A DNA stretch of 64,000 nt from Marmoricola sp. OAE513 (GCF_040546585.1 NZ_JBEPOC010000001.1:2542001-2606000); one strand, 5' to 3'. Counted from the first letter of the stretch, positions 34,077-43,034 are shown. Numbers and translations: made by a program. The notes: a model not told the origin generated them from the sequence alone.

Positions 34077-35678
34077 ATGAGCGTGAACCCCTCGACCCAG
34101 CTGCCTGCCGATCCCGAGCACGACCCGCGCGCGTCGTACGCGTTCGAGCCTGAGTACGTCGCCGCCCTCACCGACCGGTTGATCGCCACCGCCGGCACCG
34201 GCGTGACCTCGTACGCGCCGGCCACCGGCAAGCCGCTCGCGGTGATCCCGCAGTCGAACGAGGCTGACGTCAAGGAGGCCTATGCCCGCGCCCGCCGTGC
34301 GCAGGCGGCCTGGGCGCGCACGTCGCTCGACCACCGCGCCGAGCTCCTGCTCCGGTTGCACGACATCGTGCTGGACCGCCAGGACGAGATCATCGACCTC
34401 ATCTGCTGGGAGTCGGGCAAGGCCCGCAAGCACGCGTTCGACGAGCCGCTGCACATCGCGCTCACCGCGCGCTACTACGCGCGTACCGCTCACCAGCACC
34501 TCGACACCGAAGGGCGGATCGGCGTCATCCCCGGTCTCACCCGCGCCGAGGTCAACCGCGTGCCCAAGGGCGTCGTCGGGATCATCTCGCCGTGGAACTA
34601 CCCGTTCACGATGGCTCTGTGCGACGGCATCCCCGCGCTGCTCGCCGGCAACGCCGTGGTCACCAAGCCGGACGCGCAGACGATGCTCTCCGCCCTGCTC
34701 GGTGCCCAGCTGCTCGAGGAAGCCGGCTTCCCGAAGGACCTCTGGAACGTCGTCGCCGGCCCGGGTCGCGAGCTGGGTACGCCGATCATCGACCGCGCCG
34801 ACTACATCTGCTTCACCGGCTCGACCGCGACCGGCAAGATCATCGCCAAGCAGGCTGCTGACCGTCTGATCGGCTGCTCGCTCGAGCTCGGGGGCAAGAA
34901 CCCGATCCTGATCCTGCGCGACGCCGACCTCGACAAGGCGGCCGAGGGCGCCGTGCGCGCATGCTTCTCGAACGCCGGCCAGCTCTGCGTCTCGACCGAG
35001 CGGATGTTCATCGCCGACCAGGTCTACGACCGTTTCAAGGAGAAGTTCGTCGCCGCCACCAAGGCGATGAACCTCTCGGCCGGTCTGGAGTGGGGCAGCG
35101 ACATGGGCTCGTTGATCAGCCAGGACCAGCTCGACACGGTCACCGCCCACGTCGAGGACGCCGTTGCTCAGGGAGCTGTCGTCCTCGCCGGCGGCAAGCC
35201 CCGCCCCGACCTCGGCCCGTACTTCTTCGAGCCGACGATCCTCGAGGGTGTCACCCCGGAGATGACCTGCTTCGGCACCGAGACCTTCGGCCCGGTGATC
35301 AGCCTGTACCGCTTCCACGACGAGGCCGACGCGATCGCGCGCGCCAACGACGGTGAGTACGGTCTGAACGCCTCGATCTACACCCGCGACATCAAGCGGG
35401 GCCGGATCATCGCGCGCCAGATCAAGTGCGGGACGGTCAACATCAACGAGGCCTTCGGTGCGACGTTCGCCAGCATCGACGCGCCCATGGGTGGCATGCG
35501 CGAGTCCGGGATGGGTCGGCGCCAGGGCAGCGAGGGCATCCACCGGTACACCGAGACCCAGGCGGTCGCCTCCCAGTCGCTGCTGCGCTTCAGCCCGCAG
35601 TTCGGTCTGAACGACGAGCAGTACGCCAAGGTGATGACGTTGAGCCTGCGGGCCATGAAGAAGATGGGACGGGCCTGA
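34077..35678 (+). CDS. Succinate-semialdehyde dehydrogenase
   Basis: A 533-residue NAD(P)-dependent aldehyde dehydrogenase of the actinobacterial succinic-semialdehyde type. Visible are the cofactor-binding ISPWNYPFTMAL near residue 167, TGSTATGKIIAKQAA near 245, the general base Glu in LELGGKNPILIL near 270 and the catalytic Cys in NAGQLCVSTERMF near 305. ATG at 34077 lies 6 nt after TAGGCT (34065-34070). The GMC oxidoreductase follows 4 nt later, so they form an operon. The exact aldehyde is inferred from similarity. Confidence 0.88.
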   Translation: MSVNPSTQLPADPEHDPRASYAFEPEYVAALTDRLIATAGTGVTSYAPATGKPLAVIPQSNEADVKEAYARARRAQAAWARTSLDHRAELLLRLHDIVLDRQDEIIDLICWESGKARKHAFDEPLHIALTARYYARTAHQHLDTEGRIGVIPGLTRAEVNRVPKGVVGIISPWNYPFTMALCDGIPALLAGNAVVTKPDAQTMLSALLGAQLLEEAGFPKDLWNVVAGPGRELGTPIIDRADYICFTGSTATGKIIAKQAADRLIGCSLELGGKNPILILRDADLDKAAEGAVRACFSNAGQLCVSTERMFIADQVYDRFKEKFVAATKAMNLSAGLEWGSDMGSLISQDQLDTVTAHVEDAVAQGAVVLAGGKPRPDLGPYFFEPTILEGVTPEMTCFGTETFGPVISLYRFHDEADAIARANDGEYGLNASIYTRDIKRGRIIARQIKCGTVNINEAFGATFASIDAPMGGMRESGMGRRQGSEGIHRYTETQAVASQSLLRFSPQFGLNDEQYAKVMTLSLRAMKKMGRA

Positions 35679-35682
35679 TCTG

Positions 35683-37416
35683 ATGGCAGAGTTCGACTTC
35701 GATGTGCTGATCATCGGCTCCGGCTTCGGAGGCTCGGTGAGCGCACTGCGCCTGACCGAGAAGGGCTACAAGGTCGCCGTGATCGAGGCTGGTGCCCGGT
35801 TCGAGGACCAGGACTTCGCCGAGAACTCGTGGGACGTGAAGCGGTACCTCTTCCGTCCCGAGGTCGGTTGCTACGGCATCCAGCGGATCGACGCGCTCAA
35901 GGACTGCATGATCGTCTCCGGTGCAGGGGTCGGCGGCGGCTCCCTGGTCTACGCGAACACGCTCTACGAGCCGCTGGACGCGTTCTACCGCGACCCGTCC
36001 TGGGCGCACATCACCGACTGGAAGTCCGAGCTGGCGCCGTACTACGACCAGGCGAAGCGGATGCTCGGCGTCGTGGAGAACCCGCTGCGGACGGCGGCGG
36101 ACGACGTCATGTACAAGGTCGCCCAGGACATGGGCGTCGAGGAGACCTACCACCCGACCCCCGTCGGGGTGTTCTTCGGCGGTCCGGGCGAGACCCACCA
36201 CGACACCATCAAGGACCCCTTCTTCGGTGGCGCCGGCCCTGACCGCGTTCCGTGCAAGGCGTGTGGCGAGTGCATGACGGGTTGCCGTCACAACTCCAAG
36301 AACACCCTGGTCAAGAATTACCTGTACCTGGCCGAGCGCGCCGGCGCGCGGGTGATGCCGCTGAGCACGGTGACGCGGATCCGTCCGCACGAGACCGACA
36401 GCGAGGGCTGCGTCGGGTACGACGTGACGATCAAGTACACCAAGGCCAAGCGGGCGACGGCCCGCTCGACGCGGACCCTGACCGCCGAGCACGTCATCGT
36501 CGCTGCTGCCTCCCTGGGCACCCAGCGGCTGCTGCACACGATGAAGGACGAGCACCACCTGCCGGCCATCTCGGACCGGCTCGGCTACCTCTCGCGCACC
36601 AACTCCGAGTCCATCCTCGGTGCGATCGCGCCGTCCACCTCGAAGGTCGACTACTCGCGCGGCGTCGCGATCACCTCGTCCTTCCACCCCGACGAGCACA
36701 CCCACATCGAGCCGGTGCGCTACGGCAAGGGCAGCAACTTCATGTCGTTGATGCAGACCGTCCTCACCGACGACTCCGGGCCGGAGCCGCGCTGGCAGAA
36801 GTGGCTCAAGGAGATGTGGACGCAGCGTCGGAACATCAAGGAGCTCTACGATTTCAAGCACTGGTCCGAGCGCACCGTGATCGCGCTGGTCATGCAGACC
36901 GTGGACAACTCGATCACGACCTTCAACAAGAAGATCCCGGGGACGAACATCAGCTACCTGTCCTCGCGCCAGGGCCACGGCACCCCGAACCCGACCTGGA
37001 TCCCGGTCGCGAACGAGGCCGTCACCAAGATGGCGGAGATCGTCGACGGCACTGCCGGCGGGTCGATCGGCGAGCCGTTCAACCGGCCTCTGACGGCGCA
37101 CTTCATCGGCGGCTGCACGATCGGTGACTCGATCGAGACCGGCGTGATCGACCCGTACCAGCGGGTCTACGGCCACCCGAACCTGCACATCGCTGACGGG
37201 TCGGCGATCTCGGCGAACCTGGGTGTCAACCCGTCGCTGACGATCACCGCGCAGGCGGAGCGCGCCATGTCGTTCTGGCCCAACAAGGGTGAGGAGGACC
37301 CGCGTCCGGCGCTGGGCACGGCGTACGAGCGGATCGAGCCGGTGGCCCCGAACTCTCCGGTCGTGCCGGCTGGGGCGCCCGGTGCGCTGCACCTCCCGAT
37401 CGTCGCGGTCAGCTGA
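35683..37416 (+). CDS. GMC-family FAD oxidoreductase (cholesterol-oxidase ChoD-like)
   Basis: A 577-residue flavoprotein. The FAD Rossmann motif is VLIIGSGFGGSVSALRL (residues 8-24). A cysteine cluster, CKACGECMTGC (near 190), has the CxxCxxCxxxC spacing of a 4Fe-4S site. The C-terminus has HFIGGCTIGDSIETGVID, HIADGSAISANLGVNPSLTI and a Pro-rich tail. It resembles mycobacterial ChoD, which also sits near gua genes. It is coupled to the aldehyde dehydrogenase 4 nt upstream. Sterol oxidation is suggested by family only. Confidence 0.85.
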   Translation: MAEFDFDVLIIGSGFGGSVSALRLTEKGYKVAVIEAGARFEDQDFAENSWDVKRYLFRPEVGCYGIQRIDALKDCMIVSGAGVGGGSLVYANTLYEPLDAFYRDPSWAHITDWKSELAPYYDQAKRMLGVVENPLRTAADDVMYKVAQDMGVEETYHPTPVGVFFGGPGETHHDTIKDPFFGGAGPDRVPCKACGECMTGCRHNSKNTLVKNYLYLAERAGARVMPLSTVTRIRPHETDSEGCVGYDVTIKYTKAKRATARSTRTLTAEHVIVAAASLGTQRLLHTMKDEHHLPAISDRLGYLSRTNSESILGAIAPSTSKVDYSRGVAITSSFHPDEHTHIEPVRYGKGSNFMSLMQTVLTDDSGPEPRWQKWLKEMWTQRRNIKELYDFKHWSERTVIALVMQTVDNSITTFNKKIPGTNISYLSSRQGHGTPNPTWIPVANEAVTKMAEIVDGTAGGSIGEPFNRPLTAHFIGGCTIGDSIETGVIDPYQRVYGHPNLHIADGSAISANLGVNPSLTITAQAERAMSFWPNKGEEDPRPALGTAYERIEPVAPNSPVVPAGAPGALHLPIVAVS

Positions 37417-37560
37417 GCGGTCCGACCTCTCGATATCGCCCGAAATTTTCTTCGGAACCTGCATAACCCCGCCCCGCGGGGCTCGTTGAACAGTGCAGAT
37501 CGGGTGCACAGCTCCCTCCCAGGCCCGATCTCGACACGGTTCACACCACGTGGACAATCA

Positions 37561-37721
37561 GGGCCCAGCCTCCCTCCCTCCCCGGCTGGGCCCTGAGTCA
37601 CTTTTCGGGTCGGTCGGAAGTCTGGGCCCCGCCCAGCGCTCTGCCGTTCGTCCCCGGCTGGGCCCTGAGTCGTTTTTCGGTCCGTTGTCCCCGGCTGGGC
37701 CCTGAGTCACTTTTCGGGTCG
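37561..37721. repeat. Repeated GGGCCC hairpin element (three copies)
   Basis: The 338-nt gap after the GMC gene holds three near-identical copies of TCCCCGGCTGGGCCCTGAGTC followed by A/GCTTTTTCGG-like sequence, at 37579, 37651 and 37688. The first copy forms a 9-bp perfect stem, GGGCCCAGC (37561-37569) with GCTGGGCCC (37585-37593), and T-containing sequence follows. Further GGGCCC blocks at 37623 and 37732 can pair with any copy. It lies between convergent genes and probably acts as a bidirectional terminator. Confidence 0.75.
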
Positions 37722-37754
37722 TCGGGAGTCTGGGCCCGCTCAGGCCCGGGACGG

Positions 37755-39245
37755 TCAGCGACCGCCGACCCGGTAGACCGTGTAGCGGCCCTCCCGGGCG
37801 ATGACCCCGCCGCGCTCCAGCTGAGCCAGGAAGTCGGGCGCCAGTCCCATCTCCTCGGGCGGGCGGGTCAGTATCACGGCGTCCCCCGAGGTCAGGTACG
37901 CCGTGTAGAGCCGGGACCACGCTGCTTCAGAACCAGGCTCCGCGACGGGGAAGAGGCGTCGGTGCCGCAGCCGACGTCCGATCGGGTCCATCCAGTCCGG
38001 GCACCGGTTCTGGAAGCTGCGGCTCAACGTGTTGAGCTGGATCTGGGCCATCGGCCCGTCGGTCATCAGGCAGCGCACGTCGGCGACGGCGGCCGTCAGC
38101 TCCTTCCGCGGGAACACGGGCTCGGCCTCGGTGCCGGCGACCTCGAGCGACGTACTGACCGCCACGAGGACGACAGCGACCGCGGGCAGCCAGCTCCGGG
38201 TCGGTCGCTGCGCGAGCGCCGCCGCGACCACCAAGCAGAGCGCCACGCTGACGAAGTCTGTGTAGAAGGGGAACCAGACCGGTTGGAACCAGACCTGGAG
38301 CAGCTGGACCAGCAGCACCAGGACCAGCGGACGGGCTGCTCGGATCCGCCAGGCCCGCCAGAGGAGCACGGCGAGGAGGGCCGCGCCGAGAACGACGGTG
38401 GCACGCAAGGTGGATGTCGAGACGTCGTACGAGCGGTCCCCGACGACCAGGTAGCCGAGCACCTCGAGCCCGTCCGGGCGGTAGCGCGTCCGGGCCAGTT
38501 GGTCGAGCACGATCGAGTCCCACATTTCGTGCCCGGAGAGCAGCAGGAAGGGCAGGTCCACCACGACCAGGGCGGCGCCAGCGCCGAGAGCGATCCGCAG
38601 GGTAGGGGCCCAGTGTCGCTCTGCCGCCAGCTGCCAGCCGAGAAAGGCGGCGATCGGAACCAGCCACCACAGCTTGATGCAGACCGCCGCCCCCAGGGCG
38701 ACGCCGCACAGGAACCACAGCCTGCTCGCGCGCGGCGTTTCGGCCTGAAGTGCGCGGTGGAAGGCGAGCAGCCCGCAGAGCAGGAAGAAGTTGCCGACGG
38801 GTTCCAGGTAGCCCACGAACTCGAACGCGACCGCATTGGTCCAGACGGCGTAGACGAGGCCGCCGGTGATCGCCGCGCGCTCGCTCAGGCCCATGGCGCG
38901 AGCGACCCGGATCACCAGGACGGCGTTCAGCGAGGCGAGCACGATGATCGCCACGCTCGCGGCGGAGTACCCCGTCAGGTCGGTGGTGAGACGCCCGAGG
39001 AACGCGAACGGCGCCTCGAGAACGGCGATGCCCGGCGGGTGCACCAGGGTGAAGTCGCGGTACGGGACCCGTCCGTTGACCAGGCCGGCGGCGGCCGCGT
39101 AGTAGACCGCGGGGTCGTACCCGTACGGAGCGGTGAGTCCGCCGCCGACGACGCAGCGCGCCGTACGAGCGAGGAGGGCGACAGCGAAGACCCAGGTCGT
39201 CGGCATGGTCGCGACGGCCTTCCAGGAGCGATGCCCGACACTCAC
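37755..39245 (-). CDS. GT-C-type polytopic glycosyltransferase (ArnT/GT87-like)
   Basis: A 496-residue membrane protein with about ten hydrophobic segments. The first extracytoplasmic loop reads YGYDPAVYYAAAAGLVNG, then VPYRDFTLVHPPG, the GT-C signature that binds polyprenyl-phosphate sugar. The C-terminal 110 residues form a soluble domain. GTG at 39245 is preferred because TACAGT ends 7 nt upstream on its strand; ATG at 39206 is an alternative. The acceptor and sugar are unknown. It is divergent from a small lipoprotein. Confidence 0.78.
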   Translation of the reverse strand: MSVGHRSWKAVATMPTTWVFAVALLARTARCVVGGGLTAPYGYDPAVYYAAAAGLVNGRVPYRDFTLVHPPGIAVLEAPFAFLGRLTTDLTGYSAASVAIIVLASLNAVLVIRVARAMGLSERAAITGGLVYAVWTNAVAFEFVGYLEPVGNFFLLCGLLAFHRALQAETPRASRLWFLCGVALGAAVCIKLWWLVPIAAFLGWQLAAERHWAPTLRIALGAGAALVVVDLPFLLLSGHEMWDSIVLDQLARTRYRPDGLEVLGYLVVGDRSYDVSTSTLRATVVLGAALLAVLLWRAWRIRAARPLVLVLLVQLLQVWFQPVWFPFYTDFVSVALCLVVAAALAQRPTRSWLPAVAVVLVAVSTSLEVAGTEAEPVFPRKELTAAVADVRCLMTDGPMAQIQLNTLSRSFQNRCPDWMDPIGRRLRHRRLFPVAEPGSEAAWSRLYTAYLTSGDAVILTRPPEEMGLAPDFLAQLERGGVIAREGRYTVYRVGGR

Positions 39246-39252
39246 CCGCCGA

Positions 39253-39271
39253 ACTGTAGACCCGCTAGGGT
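39253..39271. promoter_or_regulatory. Back-to-back leaderless promoters
   Basis: In a 33-nt gap TACAGT (reverse strand, 39253-39258) lies 7 nt before the glycosyltransferase GTG, and TAGGGT (39266-39271) lies 7 nt before the lipoprotein ATG. The two -10 elements are 7 nt apart, so simultaneous use by two polymerases is not possible. Confidence 0.55.
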
Positions 39272-39278
39272 CGCGCTC

Positions 39279-39665
39279 ATGCGCAATCTCTCTCGGGCGA
39301 TCGTGGTCGCTGTCCTGCTCACCTCGCTGGCCGCCTGCGGTGGCGAGTCCCCGGAGGACTCGGCCAGGACGACAGCCTGCCGCGAGTACCTCCTCCAGGG
39401 CGGCAAGCACGCGTCCGAGGTCGTCGAGGAGCTGCGGCACACCCTGACCCGCCAGCAGGAGGACACGTCCTTCGACCCGGAGCCGTACCGGAAGCTCGTG
39501 GTCTCCGCTGCGCTGACGAAGCACCTGAGCGAGGACGACTACGACGTGTTCGCCGACGTCGTCGACGGGCTCGACACGTTCCTGACGGTCGGGGGCACGC
39601 CCAGCTTCGCCGACGCGAAGGCGCTCGACAGGTCGGTCGACGAGTTGGCCAGGCTCTGCAGGTAA
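39279..39665 (+). CDS. Small secreted lipoprotein, unknown function
   Basis: A 128-residue protein with a lipoprotein signal peptide: basic MRNLSRA, hydrophobic VVAVLLTSLA and the lipobox LAAC at residues 17-20. The mature part is helical and acidic, with two Cys near the ends. No domain is recognised. It is probably leaderless (TAGGGT 7 nt before ATG). The following guaA has its own TAGACT -10 at 39703, so the two need not be co-transcribed. Confidence 0.75.
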   Translation: MRNLSRAIVVAVLLTSLAACGGESPEDSARTTACREYLLQGGKHASEVVEELRHTLTRQQEDTSFDPEPYRKLVVSAALTKHLSEDDYDVFADVVDGLDTFLTVGGTPSFADAKALDRSVDELARLCR

Positions 39666-39744
39666 CCAGCGGACGCCGTACGGCCGCAACGGTAAGCACC
39701 GATAGACTCGCCCCACCGCATCCGAGCTGCAGAAGGGGCCGGCT

Positions 39745-41301
39745 TTGACCGACCACGACCTCGTCCTTGTCGTCGACTTCGGGGCGCAGTACGCCCAGCT
39801 GATCGCGCGTCGCGTCCGGGAGGCCCGGGTCTACTCGGAGATCGTGCCGCACAGCATGTCGGCGGCCGACATGCTGGCGAAGAACCCGACCGCGATCATC
39901 CTGTCCGGCGGCCCCTCGTCGGTCTACGAGGACGGAGCCCCGCGGCTCGACCCGAGCCTGGTCGACGGTTCGGTCCCCGTGTTCGGCATCTGCTACGGCT
40001 TCATGGCGATGGCACAGGCGCTCGGTGGCGAGGTCTCGCACACCGGTCAGCGCGAGTACGGCCGGACCGACGTCTCCGTACTCGAGGCGGGCACGCTGCT
40101 GGCCGGGCTGCCCGAGACGCTGGTGTCCTGGATGTCGCACGGCGACGAGGTCACCGTTGCACCCGAGGGCTTCACCGTGAACGCGAGGTCGCCGCGCGCG
40201 ACCGTCGCGGCGTTCGAGCACACCGAGCGTCGGATCGCCGGTGTCCAGTGGCACCCCGAGGTGCTGCACAGCGAGCACGGCCAGGCGATCCTGGAGCACT
40301 TCCTGGTCAACATCGCCGGCTGCCGCCAGACGTGGACCAGCGTCAACATCGTCGAGGAGCAGATCGAGCGGATCCGCGCCGAGGTCGGCGACGCGCGGGT
40401 CATCTCGGCCCTGTCCGGCGGTGTCGACTCCGCGGTCTCGACCGCACTCGTCCAGCGCGCCGTCGGCGACCAGCTCACCGCCGTCTTCGTCGACCACGGC
40501 TTGCTGCGCCAGGGTGAGGCCGAGCAGGTCGAGAAGGACTACGTCGACGCCACCGGGGTCGACCTCAAGGTCGTCGACGCGAAGGACCAGTTCCTCGGCT
40601 TCCTCGACGGGGTCACTGACCCCGAGGAGAAGCGCAAGATCATCGGCCGCGAGTTCATCCGGGTCTTCGAGGCCGCCGAGCGCGAGGTGCTCGCGACGCC
40701 GGGCCCGCCGGTCAAGTTCCTGGTGCAGGGCACGCTCTACCCGGACGTCGTCGAGTCCGGCGGTGGCGAGGGTGCGGCGAACATCAAGTCGCACCACAAC
40801 GTCGGCGGCCTCCCCGAGGACCTCGAGTTCAGCCTGATCGAGCCGCTGCGGACGCTCTTCAAGGACGAGGTCCGCGAGGTCGGTCGTCAGCTCGGCATCC
40901 CCGAGGAGATCGTCGGTCGTCACCCGTTCCCAGGCCCCGGTCTGGCGATCCGGATCGTCGGCGCGGTCAGCGCCGAGCGGCTGGAGATCCTGCGCGAGGC
41001 CGACGCGATCGTGCGCGAGGAGACGGCTCGGGCGGGGCTCGACAAGGACATCTGGCAGTTCCCGGTCGTACTGCTTGCCGACGTCCGCTCGGTCGGCGTC
41101 CAGGGTGACGGCCGCACCTACGGGCACCCGATCGTGCTGCGCCCGGTCTCGTCGGAGGACGCCATGACCGCGGACTGGAGCCGGCTGCCGTACGAGGTGC
41201 TGGAGCGGATCTCGACGCGGATCACCAACGAGGTCGACGAGGTCAACCGGGTCGTGCTGGACATCACCAGCAAGCCGCCGGGAACCATCGAGTGGGAGTA
41301 G
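39745..41301 (+). CDS. guaA: GMP synthase (glutamine-hydrolysing)
   Basis: A 518-residue enzyme converting XMP to GMP with glutamine. The class I amidotransferase domain has the nucleophile in [12 protein letters not shown] (near residue 83), with His-Glu in QWHPEV near 170. The ATP-pyrophosphatase P-loop is [11 protein letters not shown] near 227. The C-terminal dimerisation domain ends [10 protein letters not shown] as usual. The start is TTG at 39745 with AGAAGG upstream, and no ATG or GTG fits the conserved N-terminus [13 protein letters not shown] long hairpin follows the stop. Confidence 0.96.
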   Translation: MTDHDLVLVVDFGAQYAQLIARRVREARVYSEIVPHSMSAADMLAKNPTAIILSGGPSSVYEDGAPRLDPSLVDGSVPVFGICYGFMAMAQALGGEVSHTGQREYGRTDVSVLEAGTLLAGLPETLVSWMSHGDEVTVAPEGFTVNARSPRATVAAFEHTERRIAGVQWHPEVLHSEHGQAILEHFLVNIAGCRQTWTSVNIVEEQIERIRAEVGDARVISALSGGVDSAVSTALVQRAVGDQLTAVFVDHGLLRQGEAEQVEKDYVDATGVDLKVVDAKDQFLGFLDGVTDPEEKRKIIGREFIRVFEAAEREVLATPGPPVKFLVQGTLYPDVVESGGGEGAANIKSHHNVGGLPEDLEFSLIEPLRTLFKDEVREVGRQLGIPEEIVGRHPFPGPGLAIRIVGAVSAERLEILREADAIVREETARAGLDKDIWQFPVVLLADVRSVGVQGDGRTYGHPIVLRPVSSEDAMTADWSRLPYEVLERISTRITNEVDEVNRVVLDITSKPPGTIEWE

Positions 41302-41308
41302 ATCTCGT

Positions 41309-41360
41309 CGGGTCGTGGGTCTGACGACGCGCCAGGGCGCGTCCTCAGGCACACGACCCG
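41309..41360 (+). terminator. Long hairpin after guaA
   Basis: CGGGTCGTG (41309-41317) pairs with CACGACCCG (41352-41360), and inside it CTGA/TCAG and GACGCGC/GCGCGTC continue the stem. There is no T tract. Its 3' arm, CTCAGGCACACGACCCG, recurs with one change at 57699-57715. Confidence 0.7.
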
Positions 41361-41377
41361 TTCTGCTGTGAGCAGAA
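41361..41377. promoter_or_regulatory. PopR-type operator before the regulator gene
   Basis: TTCTGCTGTGAGCAGAA has perfect 7-bp arms and matches TTCTGC-N5-GCAGAA, the core of the palindrome (TTTCTGCCGCGGGCAGAAA, from memory) reported for Streptomyces PopR. It lies 28 nt upstream of the TACGCT -10 (41406-41411), a position suited to activation by, or autoregulation of, the XRE gene. Confidence 0.65.
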
Positions 41378-41417
41378 GATCTGGCTGCTGATCCGCGGCG
41401 GTGCCTACGCTCGATCC

Positions 41418-41741
41418 ATGGCCACCTTGCGCGCAGTTCCGGACCCCGTCTCGACGAGCACCGAGGAGCCGCTGTGGCGCGACGTGCTCGGGGAGCACCT
41501 GCGTTCGTTGCGGCAGGAGCGTGGCGAGACCCTGCAGGAGACGGCGACCCGTGCCGGCATCTCGATGCAGTACCTCTCCGAGATCGAGCGCGGGACGAAG
41601 GACCCCTCCAGCGAGATGATCTCCGCAGTTGCCGGTGCCCTCGGCTCCGGACTCGGCGAGGTCACCGAGGCCGTGTCCCGTCGCCTGCGTACGCCGTCGC
41701 GCACGCAGGCGACCGGTCAGGTCCTCGCGCTCGCCGCCTAG
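41418..41741 (+). CDS. XRE-family regulator of Clp protease genes (PopR/ClgR type)
   Basis: A 107-residue regulator with one HTH_3 domain: HLRSLRQERGETLQETATRA, then GISMQYLSEIERGTKDPSSE (residues 48-67), as in ClgR and PopR. The protein ends ALAA; in Streptomyces the C-terminal Ala-Ala of these regulators makes them ClpP substrates. The neighbouring convergent genes encode two ClpP subunits, and matching palindromes stand before both its own gene and the clpP operon. PopR-like is preferred over ClgR because of the clpP pair and operator. ATG lies 6 nt after TACGCT. Confidence 0.85.
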   Translation: MATLRAVPDPVSTSTEEPLWRDVLGEHLRSLRQERGETLQETATRAGISMQYLSEIERGTKDPSSEMISAVAGALGSGLGEVTEAVSRRLRTPSRTQATGQVLALAA

Positions 41742-41757
41742 CTCCTTTCCGGCTCTG

Positions 41758-42345
41758 TCAGCGCGGCGCGAGCACGTCGTCGATCAACCCGTAGTCCCGC
41801 GCACTCGTCGCGGTGAACACGCGGTCGTGGTCGGTGTCGGCGCGCAGGGTCTCGATCGACTGACCGGTGTGCCGCGACAGGATCTCCTCCATGTCCGCGC
41901 GCACGCGGACCAGCTCGTCGGCCTGGATGATGAGGTCCGGGATCGCACCACGGCCCTGCGCCGCAGGCTGGTGCAGCACGACGCGGGTGTGCGGGAGCGC
42001 TGACCGCTTCCCGGGGGCGCCGGCCGCGAGGAGCACCGCGCCGACGGAGACGGCCTGGCCGACGCAGATCGTGGCGACGTCGGACCGGATGAACTGCATC
42101 GTGTCGTAGACCGCGAGCATCGCGCTGGGGTCGCCTCCCTCGCAGTTCACGTAGAGCTGGATGTCGGCCTCCGGGTTGTCGGCCTCGAGGTGCAGCAGCT
42201 GGGCGACCAGGGCGTTGGCGACGCCGGCGTCGATGCCGGTGCCGAGGTAGATGATCCGTTCGGAGAGCAGGTGCGAGTAGACGTCCATGATCCGCTCGCC
42301 GCGCGGGTTCTTCGTGATGACGCTGGGGATGGTGTACGTGCTCAT
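41758..42345 (-). CDS. clpP: ATP-dependent Clp protease proteolytic subunit (second of pair)
   Basis: A 195-residue ClpP. The catalytic triad is Ser100 in CVGQAVSVGA, His125 in RVVLHQPAAQ and an Asp in RADTDHDRVF near 173. The usual GGSVxAG turn is replaced by CEGGDPSAM, a deviation at the substrate-facing loop. N-terminal residues start at MSTYTIPSVI without a long propeptide. It overlaps the upstream clpP by 4 nt (ATGA), so the pair likely forms a mixed tetradecamer, as ClpP3/P4 do in Streptomyces. Confidence 0.92.
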   Translation of the reverse strand: MSTYTIPSVITKNPRGERIMDVYSHLLSERIIYLGTGIDAGVANALVAQLLHLEADNPEADIQLYVNCEGGDPSAMLAVYDTMQFIRSDVATICVGQAVSVGAVLLAAGAPGKRSALPHTRVVLHQPAAQGRGAIPDLIIQADELVRVRADMEEILSRHTGQSIETLRADTDHDRVFTATSARDYGLIDDVLAPR

Positions 42346-42962
42346 CGCGCTCCTCCGGTTCCTAGCCCGACCTGGCGCCGGGGCAGGGGTGCGACCTCGT
42401 CGAACGAGCTGACGATCGCGTCCACGAAGCCGTAGTCCAGCGCCTCCTGCGCGCTGTACCAGCGGTCGTGCAGCGAGTCCTCGAAGACGCGGTCGAACGG
42501 TTGGCCGGTGTCCTCGGCGATCAGGCCGAGGACGGTGTCGCGGGTGGTGCGGAGGTCGTTGGCCTGCAGCTCGATGTCGACCGCGGATCCGCCGATGCCG
42601 GCCGAGCCCTGGTGCATCAGGACCCGTGCGTGCGGCAGGGCGCGGCGCTTGCCCGGCGTACCGGCGGACAGCAGGAACTGTCCTGCGCTGGCGGCCATGC
42701 CGAGCGCCAGCGTCGCGACGTCGCAGGGGACCAGGCGCATCGTGTCGCGGATCGCGAGCATCGCCGGGACCGAGCCGCCGGGGGAGTGGATCCAGAGTGC
42801 GACGTCGCGCACCGGATCCTCCATGGCGAGGGTGATCAGCTGGGTCGCCAGCAGGGTGCCGTTGTCGTCGTCGAGACCGCCGTCGAGGACGAGGACGCGT
42901 TGCTCGAGCAGGGCTCGACGAGCGGCCTGGTCGAAGAGGCGGGGTGTGGGTTCGTTGCTCAT
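42342..42962 (-). CDS. clpP: ATP-dependent Clp protease proteolytic subunit (first of pair)
   Basis: A 206-residue ClpP. The substrate loop HSPGGSVPAM is normal, Ser92 lies in LGMAASAGQFLLSAG, His117 in RVLMHQGSAGIGG and the Asp in FEDSLHDRWYSA near 170. ATG at 42962 is the first gene after the PopR-type operators at 43003-43034. Together with its partner it is probably the inducible ClpP3/ClpP4-like pair rather than the housekeeping pair, which normally lies next to clpX and tig; neither is in the window. Confidence 0.92.
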   Translation of the reverse strand: MSNEPTPRLFDQAARRALLEQRVLVLDGGLDDDNGTLLATQLITLAMEDPVRDVALWIHSPGGSVPAMLAIRDTMRLVPCDVATLALGMAASAGQFLLSAGTPGKRRALPHARVLMHQGSAGIGGSAVDIELQANDLRTTRDTVLGLIAEDTGQPFDRVFEDSLHDRWYSAQEALDYGFVDAIVSSFDEVAPLPRRQVGLGTGGAR

Positions 42963-43002
42963 GCGTCCAGCGTGCGTCGGGGCGCAGCCGGGCCGAAGGG
43001 TG

Positions 43003-43034
43003 TTCTGCCGGGGGCGGATCTGCTGGGAGCGGAG
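43003..43034. promoter_or_regulatory. Two overlapping PopR-like sites before the clpP operon
   Basis: TTCTGCCGGGGGCGGAT (43003-43019) and ATCTGCTGGGAGCGGAG (43018-43034) each follow TTCTGC-N5-GCAGAA with a clean left half and a degenerate right half. They lie 41-72 nt upstream of the clpP ATG. A reverse-strand -10 is not obvious. Confidence 0.5.

Noticed and set aside
41418-42962. Housekeeping clpP1-clpP2 locus
   Set aside because: clpX and tig, which normally flank it in actinobacteria, are absent, and the regulator and operator fit the PopR/clpP3-clpP4 type better.
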